Shown here in pieces: positions 44,062 through 52,873 of a stretch of 64,000 nt of DNA. A program made the position numbers and the translations under genes. Origin of the DNA: Roseicyclus marinus (GTDB lineage Bacteria > Pseudomonadota > Alphaproteobacteria > Rhodobacterales > Rhodobacteraceae); contig NZ_AP027266.1 of the NCBI RefSeq assembly GCF_036322625.1, forward strand, positions 127,001 through 191,000, written 5' to 3'. Under the pieces are notes generated by a model, which was not told where the DNA came from, made no database searches, and was given only the letters and a program-made list of their open reading frames with translations. The number at the start of each line of letters is the position of its first letter. Positions within the stretch are counted from its first letter, which is position 1.

Positions 44062-45579
44062 ATGGAAGTGCTCTCGCTGATCGGCAACGGCTTTCTGGTC
44101 GCGCTGACGCCGCTCAACATCGGCCTGTTGCTGATGGGCTGTTTCGTCGGCACGCTCTTGGGCGCGCTGCCGGGGTTGGGGCCGGTGAACGGGGTGGCGG
44201 TGCTGATCCCGCTGACATTCGCCTTTGGCTTCGATCCCACCTCGTCGCTGATCTTGCTGTGTGCGGTCTATTTCGGCTGCATGTACGGGGGGCGGATTTC
44301 GTCGATCCTGCTCAACATTCCGGGCGACGAGCCGGCGATCATGACCACGCTCGACGGCTATCCGATGGCGGTGCAGGGGCAGGCGGCCAATGCGCTGGCG
44401 ATTTCGGGCGTCGCGTCGTTCGTGGGGGCGACCATCGCGGTGATCGGCCTGTCGCTGTTTGCGCCCGTGCTGGCGCGCGCGGCGATCCATTTCGGACCGG
44501 CGGATTATTTCGCGCTCTATATCCTTGCCTTTGCCACCATCGGCGGCATCGCGGGGGTCGATCCGCGCAAGACGCTGTTGTCGGCCCTGATCGGGTTGAT
44601 GCTGGCTACCGTGGGCATCGACCCGATTTCGGGCGTGCCGCGCTACACGATGGACAATTTCCACCTTTATGACGGGATCCAGCCCATCGTCGCGCTGGTG
44701 GGTCTGTTCGCGATCTCGGAGATCCTGCTGCTCTTGGAAAAGACCGCCAAGGAACGGCCCAAGGCGATCAAGGTGGACCGCTGGTTGCCGCAATGGTCGG
44801 CGATCTGGCCGACGCGCTGGGCGATGCTGAGGGGCTCGGGCGTGGGCTTCGTCGCGGGCGTGTTGCCGGGGGCCGGTGCCTCGCTGGGCTCGTTCATGGC
44901 CTATGTCTTCGAAAAGCAGAAATCGAATGCCAAGGGCACGTTCGGCAAGGGTGATCCGCGCGGCGTGGCCGCCCCGGAGGCGGGGAACAACGCGGCGGCG
45001 GGCGGTGCGCTGATCCCGATGCTGTCCTTGGGCGTGCCGGGGTCGGGGACGACGGCGGTGCTGCTGGCGATGCTCATCTCGCTCAACGTCCAGCCGGGTC
45101 CGTTGTTGTTCGAGCGTCAGCCCGATCTGGTCTGGGGTCTGGTGGCGTCGCTCTACCTGGCCAATATCGCGCTTCTGATCCTGAACCTGCCGATGATCGG
45201 CATCTTTACCCGGTTGATGATGACGCCCACCTGGGCGCTGATGCCGGTGGTGGCCGCGATCACCTTTGTCGGGGTCTACGGCATCTCGAATTCGATCTTC
45301 GACCTTGAGTTGATGGTGTTTTTCGGGGTGATCGGCTACATCATGCGCAAGCTCGACATCAGCCTGGTGCCGCTGGTCCTGGGGCTTTTGCTGGGGGGTG
45401 ACATGGAACGGGCGCTGCGCCGGGCGATGTCGATCTCGGCGGGGGATTGGGGCATCCTGATCGCGAGCCCGATTTCGATCACGCTTTATGTTCTGACCGC
45501 GGGCTTCTTGGCGCTGTCGGTCTGGCTGGCGGTGCGCGACCACAAGCAGAGCAAGGCCGAGCGCCTGACCGAAGGCTGA
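44062..45579 (+). CDS. tctA: TctA-type large membrane subunit of the TTT importer
   Basis: The main transport subunit: 505 residues and about 11-12 helices. Two conserved blocks show the pattern of the family: LGALPGLGPVNGVAVLIPLTFAF near residue 35, and FVAGVLPGAGASLGSFMAYVFEKQ near 265-290. GVAAPEAGNNAAAGGALIPMLSLGVPGSGTTAVLLA follows. The ATG at 44062 was taken; a GTG at 44047 is possible. Confidence 0.95.
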   Translation: MEVLSLIGNGFLVALTPLNIGLLLMGCFVGTLLGALPGLGPVNGVAVLIPLTFAFGFDPTSSLILLCAVYFGCMYGGRISSILLNIPGDEPAIMTTLDGYPMAVQGQAANALAISGVASFVGATIAVIGLSLFAPVLARAAIHFGPADYFALYILAFATIGGIAGVDPRKTLLSALIGLMLATVGIDPISGVPRYTMDNFHLYDGIQPIVALVGLFAISEILLLLEKTAKERPKAIKVDRWLPQWSAIWPTRWAMLRGSGVGFVAGVLPGAGASLGSFMAYVFEKQKSNAKGTFGKGDPRGVAAPEAGNNAAAGGALIPMLSLGVPGSGTTAVLLAMLISLNVQPGPLLFERQPDLVWGLVASLYLANIALLILNLPMIGIFTRLMMTPTWALMPVVAAITFVGVYGISNSIFDLELMVFFGVIGYIMRKLDISLVPLVLGLLLGGDMERALRRAMSISAGDWGILIASPISITLYVLTAGFLALSVWLAVRDHKQSKAERLTEG

Positions 45580-45588
45580 GGCGGCGGC

Positions 45589-46491
45589 GTGGCAGGGGGC
45601 ACGCGCTACGATCTCGTGTCGCTGGCGCTGTTTCGCAGCGTGGCAAGCGGGGGCAGCATCGCGCAGGCGGCCAGCCTGCATGGGCTGGTGCCCTCGGCCG
45701 TGAGCAAAAGGATCGCGGATCTGGAGGCGCTGGTGGGTGTGCCGCTCTTGAACCGGCATCGCCGGGGGGTGGAGCTGACACCGGCGGGGCGTGACCTGCT
45801 CCGCCACGCGGAGGCCTTGCGCGATGCGGTCGACCGGATGGAGGCCGAGATGGGGGCCCATGCCACGGGTCGGCGCGGGGCGATCCGGGTGGCGGCAAAT
45901 TCCTCGGCCATCTCGCAGTTTTTGCCCGAGGATCTGGCGGAATTCGTGACGGCGCATCCCGATCTGACCGTGAACCTGGCCGAGATGACGAGCGTGGAGG
46001 TGATCGAGGCGGTCCGCGCGGGAAGGGTCGATCTGGGCATATTCTCGGGGCTGACCGACGCCGCTGGCCTGTCGATCCTGCCCTATCGGCGCGACACGCT
46101 GGTCGTCGTCATGCCCGCCGACCACCCGTTGGCGCGCAACAGGGTGCTGCGGCTGGAGGATGTGGTGGGCGAGCCTTTTGTCGCGCTGCAGGCCGGAAGC
46201 TCGATCCAGACCTGGATCGAACGCTGGGCCGAGGAATTGGGCGCGCGCATCCGCACACAGGTGGCGGTGCAGAGTTTCGACGGGGTGCGGCGCATGGTTC
46301 AGGCAAGGCTGGGGATCGCGGTTCTGCCCTTTGGCGCGGTCGAGCCCTATCTGGATGCGACGCGGTTGGCGATGGTGCCGCTGGACGAGCCATGGGCCAC
46401 GCGGGACCTGCTGTTGGCAGTGCGCGATTTGGCGGCGGTCAGTCCGCAGACCGCGGCCCTGATCGCGACATTGCGCGGTCAGGCGGGATGA
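45589..46491 (+). CDS. LysR family transcriptional regulator
   Basis: A 300-residue regulator with an N-terminal winged helix-turn-helix (ALFRSVASGGSIAQAASLHGLVPSAVSKRIADLEALVGVPLLNRHRRG, about 13-60) and an effector domain of the LysR type. It starts at GTG only 9 nt after tctA and its stop overlaps the next open frame, so it is read in the tct operon. It probably senses the transported acid or its CoA ester and controls this locus. Confidence 0.9.
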   Translation: MAGGTRYDLVSLALFRSVASGGSIAQAASLHGLVPSAVSKRIADLEALVGVPLLNRHRRGVELTPAGRDLLRHAEALRDAVDRMEAEMGAHATGRRGAIRVAANSSAISQFLPEDLAEFVTAHPDLTVNLAEMTSVEVIEAVRAGRVDLGIFSGLTDAAGLSILPYRRDTLVVVMPADHPLARNRVLRLEDVVGEPFVALQAGSSIQTWIERWAEELGARIRTQVAVQSFDGVRRMVQARLGIAVLPFGAVEPYLDATRLAMVPLDEPWATRDLLLAVRDLAAVSPQTAALIATLRGQAG

Positions 46492-46511
46492 ACGAGAGGA
46501 AGGGAAAGCCG

Positions 46512-46901
46512 ATGGGAACCTTTGACGAGGATCTGTTCGAGAAGGGGTTGGCGCGGCGCAAGGCGACGCTGGGGGCCGAATATGTCCAGAAAAGCCTGGA
46601 TGGCGCGGATGATCTGACGCGCGGCTTTCAGGAGGCGATGACGGCCTGGTGCTGGGGGTTCGGCTGGGGCGATGATGCGATCGACGCCAAGACGCGCAGC
46701 CTGATGAACCTGTCGATGCTGGGCGCGCTCGGCAAGATGCATGAATGGGAATTGCATTGCCGGGGCGCGCTGAACAATGGCTGCACGGTCGAGGAGATCC
46801 GCGCCGCCTGTCACGCGGTGGCGATTTATTGCGGCGTGCCGCAGGCGCATGAATGTTTCCGCGTCGCGCGCAAGGTGCTGGAGGAGCGGGGGCTGATCTG
46901 A
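46512..46901 (+). CDS. Carboxymuconolactone decarboxylase family protein (AhpD-like)
   Basis: A 129-residue protein related to the CMD/AhpD fold (MTAWCWGFGWGDDAIDAKTRSLMNLSMLGALGKMHEWELHCRGALNNGCTVEEI). It has no CxxC redox pair of AhpD, so it is nearer to the decarboxylase-like branch with the conserved histidine in MHEWELH. The ATG at 46512 is preceded by AGAGGAAGG; an alternative ATG at 46488 overlaps the LysR stop. It is the last gene of the tct operon. Its reaction in this context is unknown; it is not the pca-cluster PcaC, found at 54.2 kb. Confidence 0.75.
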   Translation: MGTFDEDLFEKGLARRKATLGAEYVQKSLDGADDLTRGFQEAMTAWCWGFGWGDDAIDAKTRSLMNLSMLGALGKMHEWELHCRGALNNGCTVEEIRAACHAVAIYCGVPQAHECFRVARKVLEERGLI

Positions 46902-46919
46902 GGCCCGCGCGCGCCGCCC

Positions 46920-48509
46920 TCAGGCCATGTCGAAGCGGGCCGGATCGGCCTTGTCCCAATACTTGGCGAAGGCGGGATGGGTGGCCGTGCCATCCACCAG
47001 CGCGCGGGGTTCGAGCCAGTCGTATTGGCTGGCCGCCGAGCGCACCTCGCGGCTGGAGACGCGGATCATCAGGTGATGCGGCGAGAGGTCGGCGGGGGCG
47101 GCAAGGCCCGCCGATTCCACCGCCTCCTTGAGCGCTGTCAGGGTGTTGCGGTGGTAATTGGCGACGCGCTGGAACTTGTCGGCCACGACCAGCGCCCGGT
47201 AGCGGCCGGGATCTTGCGAGGCGACGCCGGTGGGGCATTTGCCGGAATGGCAGACTTGGGCCTGGATGCAGCCGATGGCGAACATGAAGCCGCGCGCGAT
47301 GTTGCAGCCATCGGCCCCCAGCGCGAAGAGGCGGCACATGTCGAAGGCGCTGATGATCTTGCCCGAGACGATCAGCTTGACCCGGTCGCGCAGGCCGATG
47401 CCCGTCAGCACGTTATGGACCAGCATCAGCCCCTCGCGCAGGGGTGCGCCGCGATGGTCGGCGAATTCGACGGGGGCCGCCCCGGTGCCGCCCTCGGCCC
47501 CGTCGATGGTGATGAAATCGGGGGTGATGCCGGTTTGGCGCATCGCCTTGATCAGGGCGAACACCTCCCACGGGTGGCCGACGCAGAGCTTGATGCCGAT
47601 GGGCTTGCCATCGGACAGGGCGCGCAGGCGGCCGATGAAGGCGCAAAGCTCGAGCGGGGTGGAAAACTCGGAATGGGCGGCGGGGCTGACGCAATCCTGG
47701 CCGACGGTGACGCCGCGCGCCTCGGCGATGGCTTCGGTGACCTTGGCGCCGGGCAGGATGCCGCCATGGCCGGGCTTGGCGCCTTGGGACAGCTTGATCT
47801 CGATCATCCTGACCTGATCCTCGGCGGCGGTGGCCGCGAAGGCATCGGGGCAGAAGCGGCCTTCGGGCGTGCGGCAGCCGAAATAGCCGCTGCCGATCTG
47901 CCAGATCAGATCGCCGCCATGCAGGCGGTGAAAGCGCGATACGCCGCCTTCGCCGGTCGTATGGGCAAAGCCGCCAAGGCGCGCGCCCTTGTTCAGCGCC
48001 TCGATCGCATTGGGCGAGAGCGCGCCATAGGACATGCCCGAGATGTTCAGGACCGACGACGCATAGGGACGCGTGCAATCGGGGCCGCCGATGGTGATGC
48101 GGAAATCGCCGCTGTCCAGATGCGTGGGGCGCATGGAATGGTTGATCCATTCATGCCCGATCTCGTTCACGTTGCGGAGCGTGCCGAAGGGGCGCAGCCC
48201 CTCGATCCCCTTGGCGCGGCGATAGACCAGCGCGCGCTGTTCGCGGGAAAAGGGCGTTTCCTCGTGATCGCTTTCGAGGAAATACTGCCGGATCTCGGGG
48301 CGGAAATGTTCGAAGACGAAGCGCAGGCGGGCCGAGATCGGGTAGTTCTTGAGCACCGCGCGGCGGGGTTGCAGCAGGTCGTGGAGACCGATGCCCGAAG
48401 CCAGAAGGGCCATCGCCGCGATCGCCCCGCCCCACAAGGGTTGCACGGCCGACAGGGCCAGACCCGCAGGGATCAGGCACAGGCACAAGACCAGCGGAAG
48501 AAAACGCAT
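46920..48509 (-). CDS. FMN-binding glutamate synthase-like protein
   Basis: A 529-residue protein with an N-terminal membrane anchor (FLPLVLCLCLIPAGLALSA and a second hydrophobic stretch, about 3-45) and a GltS FMN-barrel domain. Motifs include LNISGMSYGALSPNAIEALNKGA, GAKPGHGGILPGAKV and CHSGKCPTGVASQD; the cysteines may bind a [3Fe-4S] cluster. It lacks the glutaminase domain of real glutamate synthase, so its function is not established. The ATG at 48509 was chosen because GGGAGG precedes it by nine nt; TTG and GTG codons lie just upstream. Confidence 0.87.
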   Translation of the reverse strand: MRFLPLVLCLCLIPAGLALSAVQPLWGGAIAAMALLASGIGLHDLLQPRRAVLKNYPISARLRFVFEHFRPEIRQYFLESDHEETPFSREQRALVYRRAKGIEGLRPFGTLRNVNEIGHEWINHSMRPTHLDSGDFRITIGGPDCTRPYASSVLNISGMSYGALSPNAIEALNKGARLGGFAHTTGEGGVSRFHRLHGGDLIWQIGSGYFGCRTPEGRFCPDAFAATAAEDQVRMIEIKLSQGAKPGHGGILPGAKVTEAIAEARGVTVGQDCVSPAAHSEFSTPLELCAFIGRLRALSDGKPIGIKLCVGHPWEVFALIKAMRQTGITPDFITIDGAEGGTGAAPVEFADHRGAPLREGLMLVHNVLTGIGLRDRVKLIVSGKIISAFDMCRLFALGADGCNIARGFMFAIGCIQAQVCHSGKCPTGVASQDPGRYRALVVADKFQRVANYHRNTLTALKEAVESAGLAAPADLSPHHLMIRVSSREVRSAASQYDWLEPRALVDGTATHPAFAKYWDKADPARFDMA

Positions 48510-48611
48510 GTTCACCAACCTCCCATGACGGATGCGGCAAGGCTGCGCACGATCCGTTGAAGGGAACGGTTGCGGCGGGGAAGTGTTTAGCGACCCCGCC
48601 CGATGCCCGTG

Positions 48612-50999
48612 TCAGTCCTTGCGGCGGGGAGGGGTGCTGCCGCCCTTGCGCGGGGGCTTGCCGCCGCTGGTGCCGAAGGGTTTGCCACCAGGGCCGCCGG
48701 TGCGGGGTTTGCCGCCGGGGCCAGGCTTGCCGGGTCTGCCGCCCGGCGATGCGCCGCGCGGCTTGGCCCCGGGGCGTTCCATCCGCTGCGATGGGTCGGC
48801 GGCACCGGGGCGCGGGCCGGTCGGGGCGGCGGCAGCGGGTTTGGAATGGTCATGCTTGGGCTTGGTCCACTCTTTCTTGCCCTCCGTCGCGTGCGGTTTG
48901 CGCGGGCCGTCGGTCGGCCCCGTACGGTCGGGGCCGCGCCCGCCATCCTTGCCCTGCCACGCGGGCTTGCCGCGCGTGTCCCTTGGGCCGGTGCCGGGAC
49001 CGGAGCGGGGTTTGCCCTCGCCCTTGTAGGCGGGTTTCCCCTCGCCCTTGTAGGGCGGCTTGCCCTCACCCTTGTAGGCGGGTTTGGCCGCGCCCTTGTA
49101 GGGGGGCTTTGCATCACCCTTGTAGGGCGGTTTGCCCTCGCCCTTGTAGGGCGGTTTGGCATCCTGACGCGCGGGGCGGTCGGGTGCGGCGGGACGCTCC
49201 GACTTGGGTTCCGGCGCGCGCTCGGCTTGGCGGGGCGCGGCAGGTTCCGGCGTGGGGGTTGCGGGCGCGGATTGGACCGGCTCTGCGACCGGGTCCCTGA
49301 CCGGTGCCGGACGGGACGGGCGCGGGCCATCGCCGCGGGGCGCATCGGACCGGGGCTTGCGCGCCGGGCGTTCGCCGCGCTCGGGCCGGTCGGGCCGGGG
49401 GCCGCGCGGCTGGCTGGCGAATTCGGGGGCGGCATCAAGCTGGCGGGCGGTCACGTCCTCCTCCAGCACGCCGCCGGCCCCGAGGCTGGCGACGAAACCG
49501 GGAACGGCCGGTTCGGCCAGTTCCACCAAGGTCGTCGCCGCCTGCACCCGGATCTTGCCGATATGCGCCTTGTCGAGATTGCCCGCCCGGCAGAGCATGG
49601 GCAAAAGCCAGCGCGCCTCGGCCCGCTTGTCGTGGCCGGTCGACAGTTCGAACCAGACCGAGGGGCCGAAGGGCGCGCGTTCGGGGCGCGGGGCGGCGGC
49701 GGTGCCCGGTGCGTTGATCTCCTCGGGTGCGGACAAGCCCGCGCGGTAGAGGCGCAGGCAGGCCATGGCGATGGCTTCGGGCGAGCGTTCGGCCATCAGG
49801 CGCGCGGCAAAGCTCGCCTCGCCCTCGGTCATCGGCCCATCCCAGAGCGGATCGGTCAGAAGGCGGGTTTCATCGAGGGCAAGGATATCCTCGGCGGTGG
49901 GGGCGAAGGTCCATTCCGCCTCGATCTTGGCCCATTTCAGGAGGCGGGACGCCTTGTTCGTCGCCTTGTCGGGGACGATCATGGCAGAAATCCCCTTGCG
50001 CCCGGCGCGGCCGGTGCGGCCCGAGCGGTGCAAGAGCGCCTCGGTGTTCGTGGGCATGTCGGCGTGGATCACCAGGTCGAGCTTGGGCAGGTCGATGCCG
50101 CGTGCGGCCACATCGGTCGCAACGCAGACCCGCGCGCGCCCGTCGCGCATCGCCTGCAGCGCGTGGCTTCGTTCATCCTGGCTGAGTTCCCCCGAGAGCG
50201 TCACCACAGGCAGGCTGCGGTTGGCGAGCCGTGCGGCCAGACGCGCGACCGTGGCGCGGGTATTGGCGAAAACGATCGCGGTGGGCGCATCGTGGTAGCG
50301 CAGCAGGTTGATGATCGCATGTTCCACGTCATGGGCTGCGACCTGCACCACCTGGTAGGCGATATCGGCATGCTGGCTGCCGCGCACCACGGTCGTCACG
50401 CGCACCGCGTCGCGCTGGTATTGCTTGGCCAGTTCCGCGATGGCGGGCGGCACGGTGGCCGAGAACATCAGCGTGCGGCGGGTGGCCGGTGCCTCGCCCA
50501 GCATGAATTCGAGGTCTTCGCGGAAGCCGAGGTCGAGCATCTCGTCGGCCTCGTCCAGCACGATGGCGCGGATATCGGTCAGGTCGAGGTTGTTTCGCGT
50601 GATGTGGTCGCGCAGGCGCCCCGGCGTGCCGACGACGATATGCGCGCCGCGATCCAGCGCGCGGCGTTCCTCGCGCGTGTCCATGCCGCCGATGCAGGAG
50701 ACGACGCGGGCGCCGGCCTCGGCATAAAGCCACGCCAGTTCGCGCTGCACCTGGAGCGCCAGTTCGCGGGTGGGCGCGATCACGAGCGCCAGCGGAGCTG
50801 CCGGCGGCCCCAGCCGCTCGGCATCGCCCAGCAGGGTCTTGGCAATCGCGAGGCCAAAGCCCACGGTCTTGCCCGATCCGGTCTGGGCGGAGACCAGCAG
50901 ATCTGCCTCGGCCAGGTCGGGGTTTGTCACGGCCTCCTGCACCTCGGTCAGGGTGTCGTAGCCGCGTTCGGCAAGGGCTTTGGCGATGGTGGGGATCAT
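48612..50999 (-). CDS. DEAD-box RNA helicase with DbpA-like domain and repeat tail
   Basis: A 795-residue ATP-dependent RNA helicase. Motif I AQTGSGKT lies at 38-45, PTRELALQVQ near 76, DEAD at 149-152, SAT near 180 and HRSGRTGRAG near 325. A DbpA-type RNA-binding domain sits at about 455-540. The remaining 250 residues are a disordered, basic, proline-rich tail with six copies of an eight-residue KPPYKGEG repeat near 612-659. The start at 50999 gives the family N terminus; the open frame continues upstream without homology. It likely acts in ribosome assembly or cold response, an inference from the family. Confidence 0.9.
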   Translation of the reverse strand: MIPTIAKALAERGYDTLTEVQEAVTNPDLAEADLLVSAQTGSGKTVGFGLAIAKTLLGDAERLGPPAAPLALVIAPTRELALQVQRELAWLYAEAGARVVSCIGGMDTREERRALDRGAHIVVGTPGRLRDHITRNNLDLTDIRAIVLDEADEMLDLGFREDLEFMLGEAPATRRTLMFSATVPPAIAELAKQYQRDAVRVTTVVRGSQHADIAYQVVQVAAHDVEHAIINLLRYHDAPTAIVFANTRATVARLAARLANRSLPVVTLSGELSQDERSHALQAMRDGRARVCVATDVAARGIDLPKLDLVIHADMPTNTEALLHRSGRTGRAGRKGISAMIVPDKATNKASRLLKWAKIEAEWTFAPTAEDILALDETRLLTDPLWDGPMTEGEASFAARLMAERSPEAIAMACLRLYRAGLSAPEEINAPGTAAAPRPERAPFGPSVWFELSTGHDKRAEARWLLPMLCRAGNLDKAHIGKIRVQAATTLVELAEPAVPGFVASLGAGGVLEEDVTARQLDAAPEFASQPRGPRPDRPERGERPARKPRSDAPRGDGPRPSRPAPVRDPVAEPVQSAPATPTPEPAAPRQAERAPEPKSERPAAPDRPARQDAKPPYKGEGKPPYKGDAKPPYKGAAKPAYKGEGKPPYKGEGKPAYKGEGKPRSGPGTGPRDTRGKPAWQGKDGGRGPDRTGPTDGPRKPHATEGKKEWTKPKHDHSKPAAAAPTGPRPGAADPSQRMERPGAKPRGASPGGRPGKPGPGGKPRTGGPGGKPFGTSGGKPPRKGGSTPPRRKD
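49021..49164. repeat. Six 24-bp tandem repeats inside the helicase gene
   Basis: CCCTTGTAGG recurs at 49021, 49045, 49069, 49093, 49117 and 49141, giving an exact 24-bp period in frame. The units encode KPPYKGEG with Pro/Ala and Glu-Gly/Asp-Ala/Ala-Ala variation, so the repeat number could change without a frameshift. Confidence 0.95.
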
Positions 51000-51201
51000 G
51001 TCAGGGCGTATCCGTGGGGTGTCGGGGTCAGTGTGACGCGACAAAGTCTGCGCTGCTAGGGTATCACGTGCCGCATGTCCAGCGCAGGCTTGGGGCGGGA
51101 TGGGGCGTGCTATCCTTCGATGCGGAGTCTGGAACTTGGCCGCGATCTTGGGCAGAGGAGCGCTTGGGCGGGCGCAAGCCCCCGAACGGGACGATCTGAC
51201 C

Positions 51202-52041
51202 ATGACAATATTCGACGATCCGGCGCTTCTTTGGGCGCTCGTTGCGGCTCTTGTGTTCGCGGGGGCCGCCATCGGGTTTCTGGCCGGGCTTTTCGGCGTG
51301 GGGGGCGGCGCGATTTCCGTGCCGGTCTTCTTCGAGATCTTCCGGGCGCTGGAGTATCCGCCCGAGATCGCCATGCCGCTGGCGGTGGGCACGTCGCTGG
51401 CGGTCATCATCCCGGTCTCGGTCAATTCCGCGCTGGGCCATCGCAAGCATGGCACGCTCGACATGGAGATGTTGCGCATCTGGGCGGTGCCGGTGCTGTT
51501 GGGGGTGATCCTTGGCGCGGTGATCGCGCGGTTTGCGCCGCCTGCGGTGTTCCAGGCCGTGTTCGTCATGGTCGCCTCGATCAATGCGACCAAGCTGTTG
51601 ACGGGCGGCAAGGGGTGGCAATTGGCCGACAGCCTGCCGGGGCGCGCGGCGCTGCGGGTTGCGGGCGGGGTGATCGGCCTGGTCTCCGCGATCATGGGGA
51701 TCGGGGGCGGGGCGGTGTCGAACCTGTTCCTGACGCTGCATGGCGTGCCGATCCACCGGGCGATTTCGACCTCGGCGGGGGTGGGCGTGCTGATCGCCAT
51801 CCCCGGCACCATCGGCTACGTGCTGGCGGGCCTGGGGCAGGAGGGGCTGCCGCCCACCTCTCTCGGCTTCGTGTCGGGGGCGGCCTTTGCGCTGACCATG
51901 CCGACCTCGATGCTGACGACGCGGTTGGGCGTGGCGCTCGCGCACAAGCTGTCGCGGCGGAGCCTCGAGCTGGCCTTTGGCAGTTTCCTTGCGGTGGTGG
52001 CGCTCCGGTTTGTCTACGCGCTGATCTTCGGTGAGGGTTAA
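51202..52041 (+). CDS. TauE/SafE family permease
   Basis: A 279-residue membrane protein with about eight helices. The family repeats are seen as FLAGLFGVGGGAISVPVFFEI near residue 30 and GVIGLVSAIMGIGGGAVSNLFL near 160, each with a glycine-rich turn. Members export sulfite, sulfonates or other organic anions; substrate unknown here. The ATG at 51202 gives a standard N terminus. It diverges from the helicase gene (203 nt gap) and its 3' end overlaps the convergent BKACE gene by 4 bp. Confidence 0.88.
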   Translation: MTIFDDPALLWALVAALVFAGAAIGFLAGLFGVGGGAISVPVFFEIFRALEYPPEIAMPLAVGTSLAVIIPVSVNSALGHRKHGTLDMEMLRIWAVPVLLGVILGAVIARFAPPAVFQAVFVMVASINATKLLTGGKGWQLADSLPGRAALRVAGGVIGLVSAIMGIGGGAVSNLFLTLHGVPIHRAISTSAGVGVLIAIPGTIGYVLAGLGQEGLPPTSLGFVSGAAFALTMPTSMLTTRLGVALAHKLSRRSLELAFGSFLAVVALRFVYALIFGEG

Positions 52042-52871
52042 GCCGCTTTCAGGCCAAGGATCGCGCGCGCCTGTTGCCATGTGGCGACGGGGCGTTCGTT
52101 CTTGTCACAGATCTCGACCGCGCGGCGGACGAGGGCGGCGTTGGACGGCGCAAGCCGGTCGCGGTCGAGCCGCACGTTATCCTCAAGCCCCGTGCGCGCA
52201 TGGCCGCCCGCCGCGATGGCCCATTCGTTGAGGGTCAACTGGTTCTGGCCGATGCCCGCCGCGCACCATGGGGCATCGGGGCCGAAGAGGCGGTGGACGG
52301 TCTTGATGTAGAAATCGAAGACCTCGCGGTCGACAGGCATGGCGTTCTTCACCCCCATCACGAATTGGACGTAGGGCGTGCCCTTGAGCTGGCCCTTGTC
52401 GGCCATTTCGCGCGCTTTCAGGATGTGGCTGAGGTCGAAGGCCTCGATCTCGGGCTTCACATCGTAGGTCAGCATCTCGGACGCCAGCCAATCCACCAGG
52501 TCCGGCGGGTTCTCATAGACCCGCGTGGGGAAGTTGTTCGAGCCCACGGAGAGGGAGGCCATGTCGGGGCGCAGCGGCAACATCGCCCCCCGCGCCTGAC
52601 CGGCACCGGAGCGGCCACCGGTCGAGAACTGGATGATCATGCCGGGGCAGTGTTTCTCGAGCCCCTCTTTCAGCCGCGCGAATTTCTCGGGGTCCGACGA
52701 TGGGGTCTGATCGTCGTTCCTGACATGGGCGTGGACGATGGTGGCCCCGGCCTCGAACGCCTCATGGGTGGATTCCACCTGTTCGGTGACGGTGATCGGC
52801 ACGGCGGGATTGTTCGCCTTGGTGGGCAGCGAGCCCGTGATGGCCACGCAGATGATGCAGGGATTGGTCAT
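52038..52871 (-). CDS. BKACE family beta-keto acid cleavage enzyme (DUF849)
   Basis: Family members condense a beta-keto acid with acetyl-CoA and split it to acetoacetate and an acyl-CoA; the founder is 3-keto-5-aminohexanoate cleavage enzyme (Kce). The 277-residue protein has the family N terminus (ITGSLPTKANNPAVPITVTEQVESTHEAFEAGATIVHAHVRND, with zinc-binding HAHV). As the last gene of a pobA-pca operon, it could act on beta-ketoadipate to give succinyl-CoA and acetoacetate, replacing pcaIJ and pcaF. That specificity is inference. Confidence 0.9.
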   Translation of the reverse strand: MTNPCIICVAITGSLPTKANNPAVPITVTEQVESTHEAFEAGATIVHAHVRNDDQTPSSDPEKFARLKEGLEKHCPGMIIQFSTGGRSGAGQARGAMLPLRPDMASLSVGSNNFPTRVYENPPDLVDWLASEMLTYDVKPEIEAFDLSHILKAREMADKGQLKGTPYVQFVMGVKNAMPVDREVFDFYIKTVHRLFGPDAPWCAAGIGQNQLTLNEWAIAAGGHARTGLEDNVRLDRDRLAPSNAALVRRAVEICDKNERPVATWQQARAILGLKAA

Positions 52872-52873
52872 GG

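Noticed and set aside
43591-47337. Very long open frame on the minus strand across tctBA, the LysR gene and the CMD-like gene
   Set aside because: The translation is rich in Arg, Pro, His and Gln without any family motif, while the plus-strand genes are complete and well conserved.
49021-49164. Possible CRISPR array
   Set aside because: The period is 24 bp with no separate spacers, and the repeats are in frame inside the helicase gene.
51000-51812. Upstream extension of the DEAD-box helicase
   Set aside because: The frame stays open, but the added residues have no helicase homology and overlap the divergent TauE/SafE gene.
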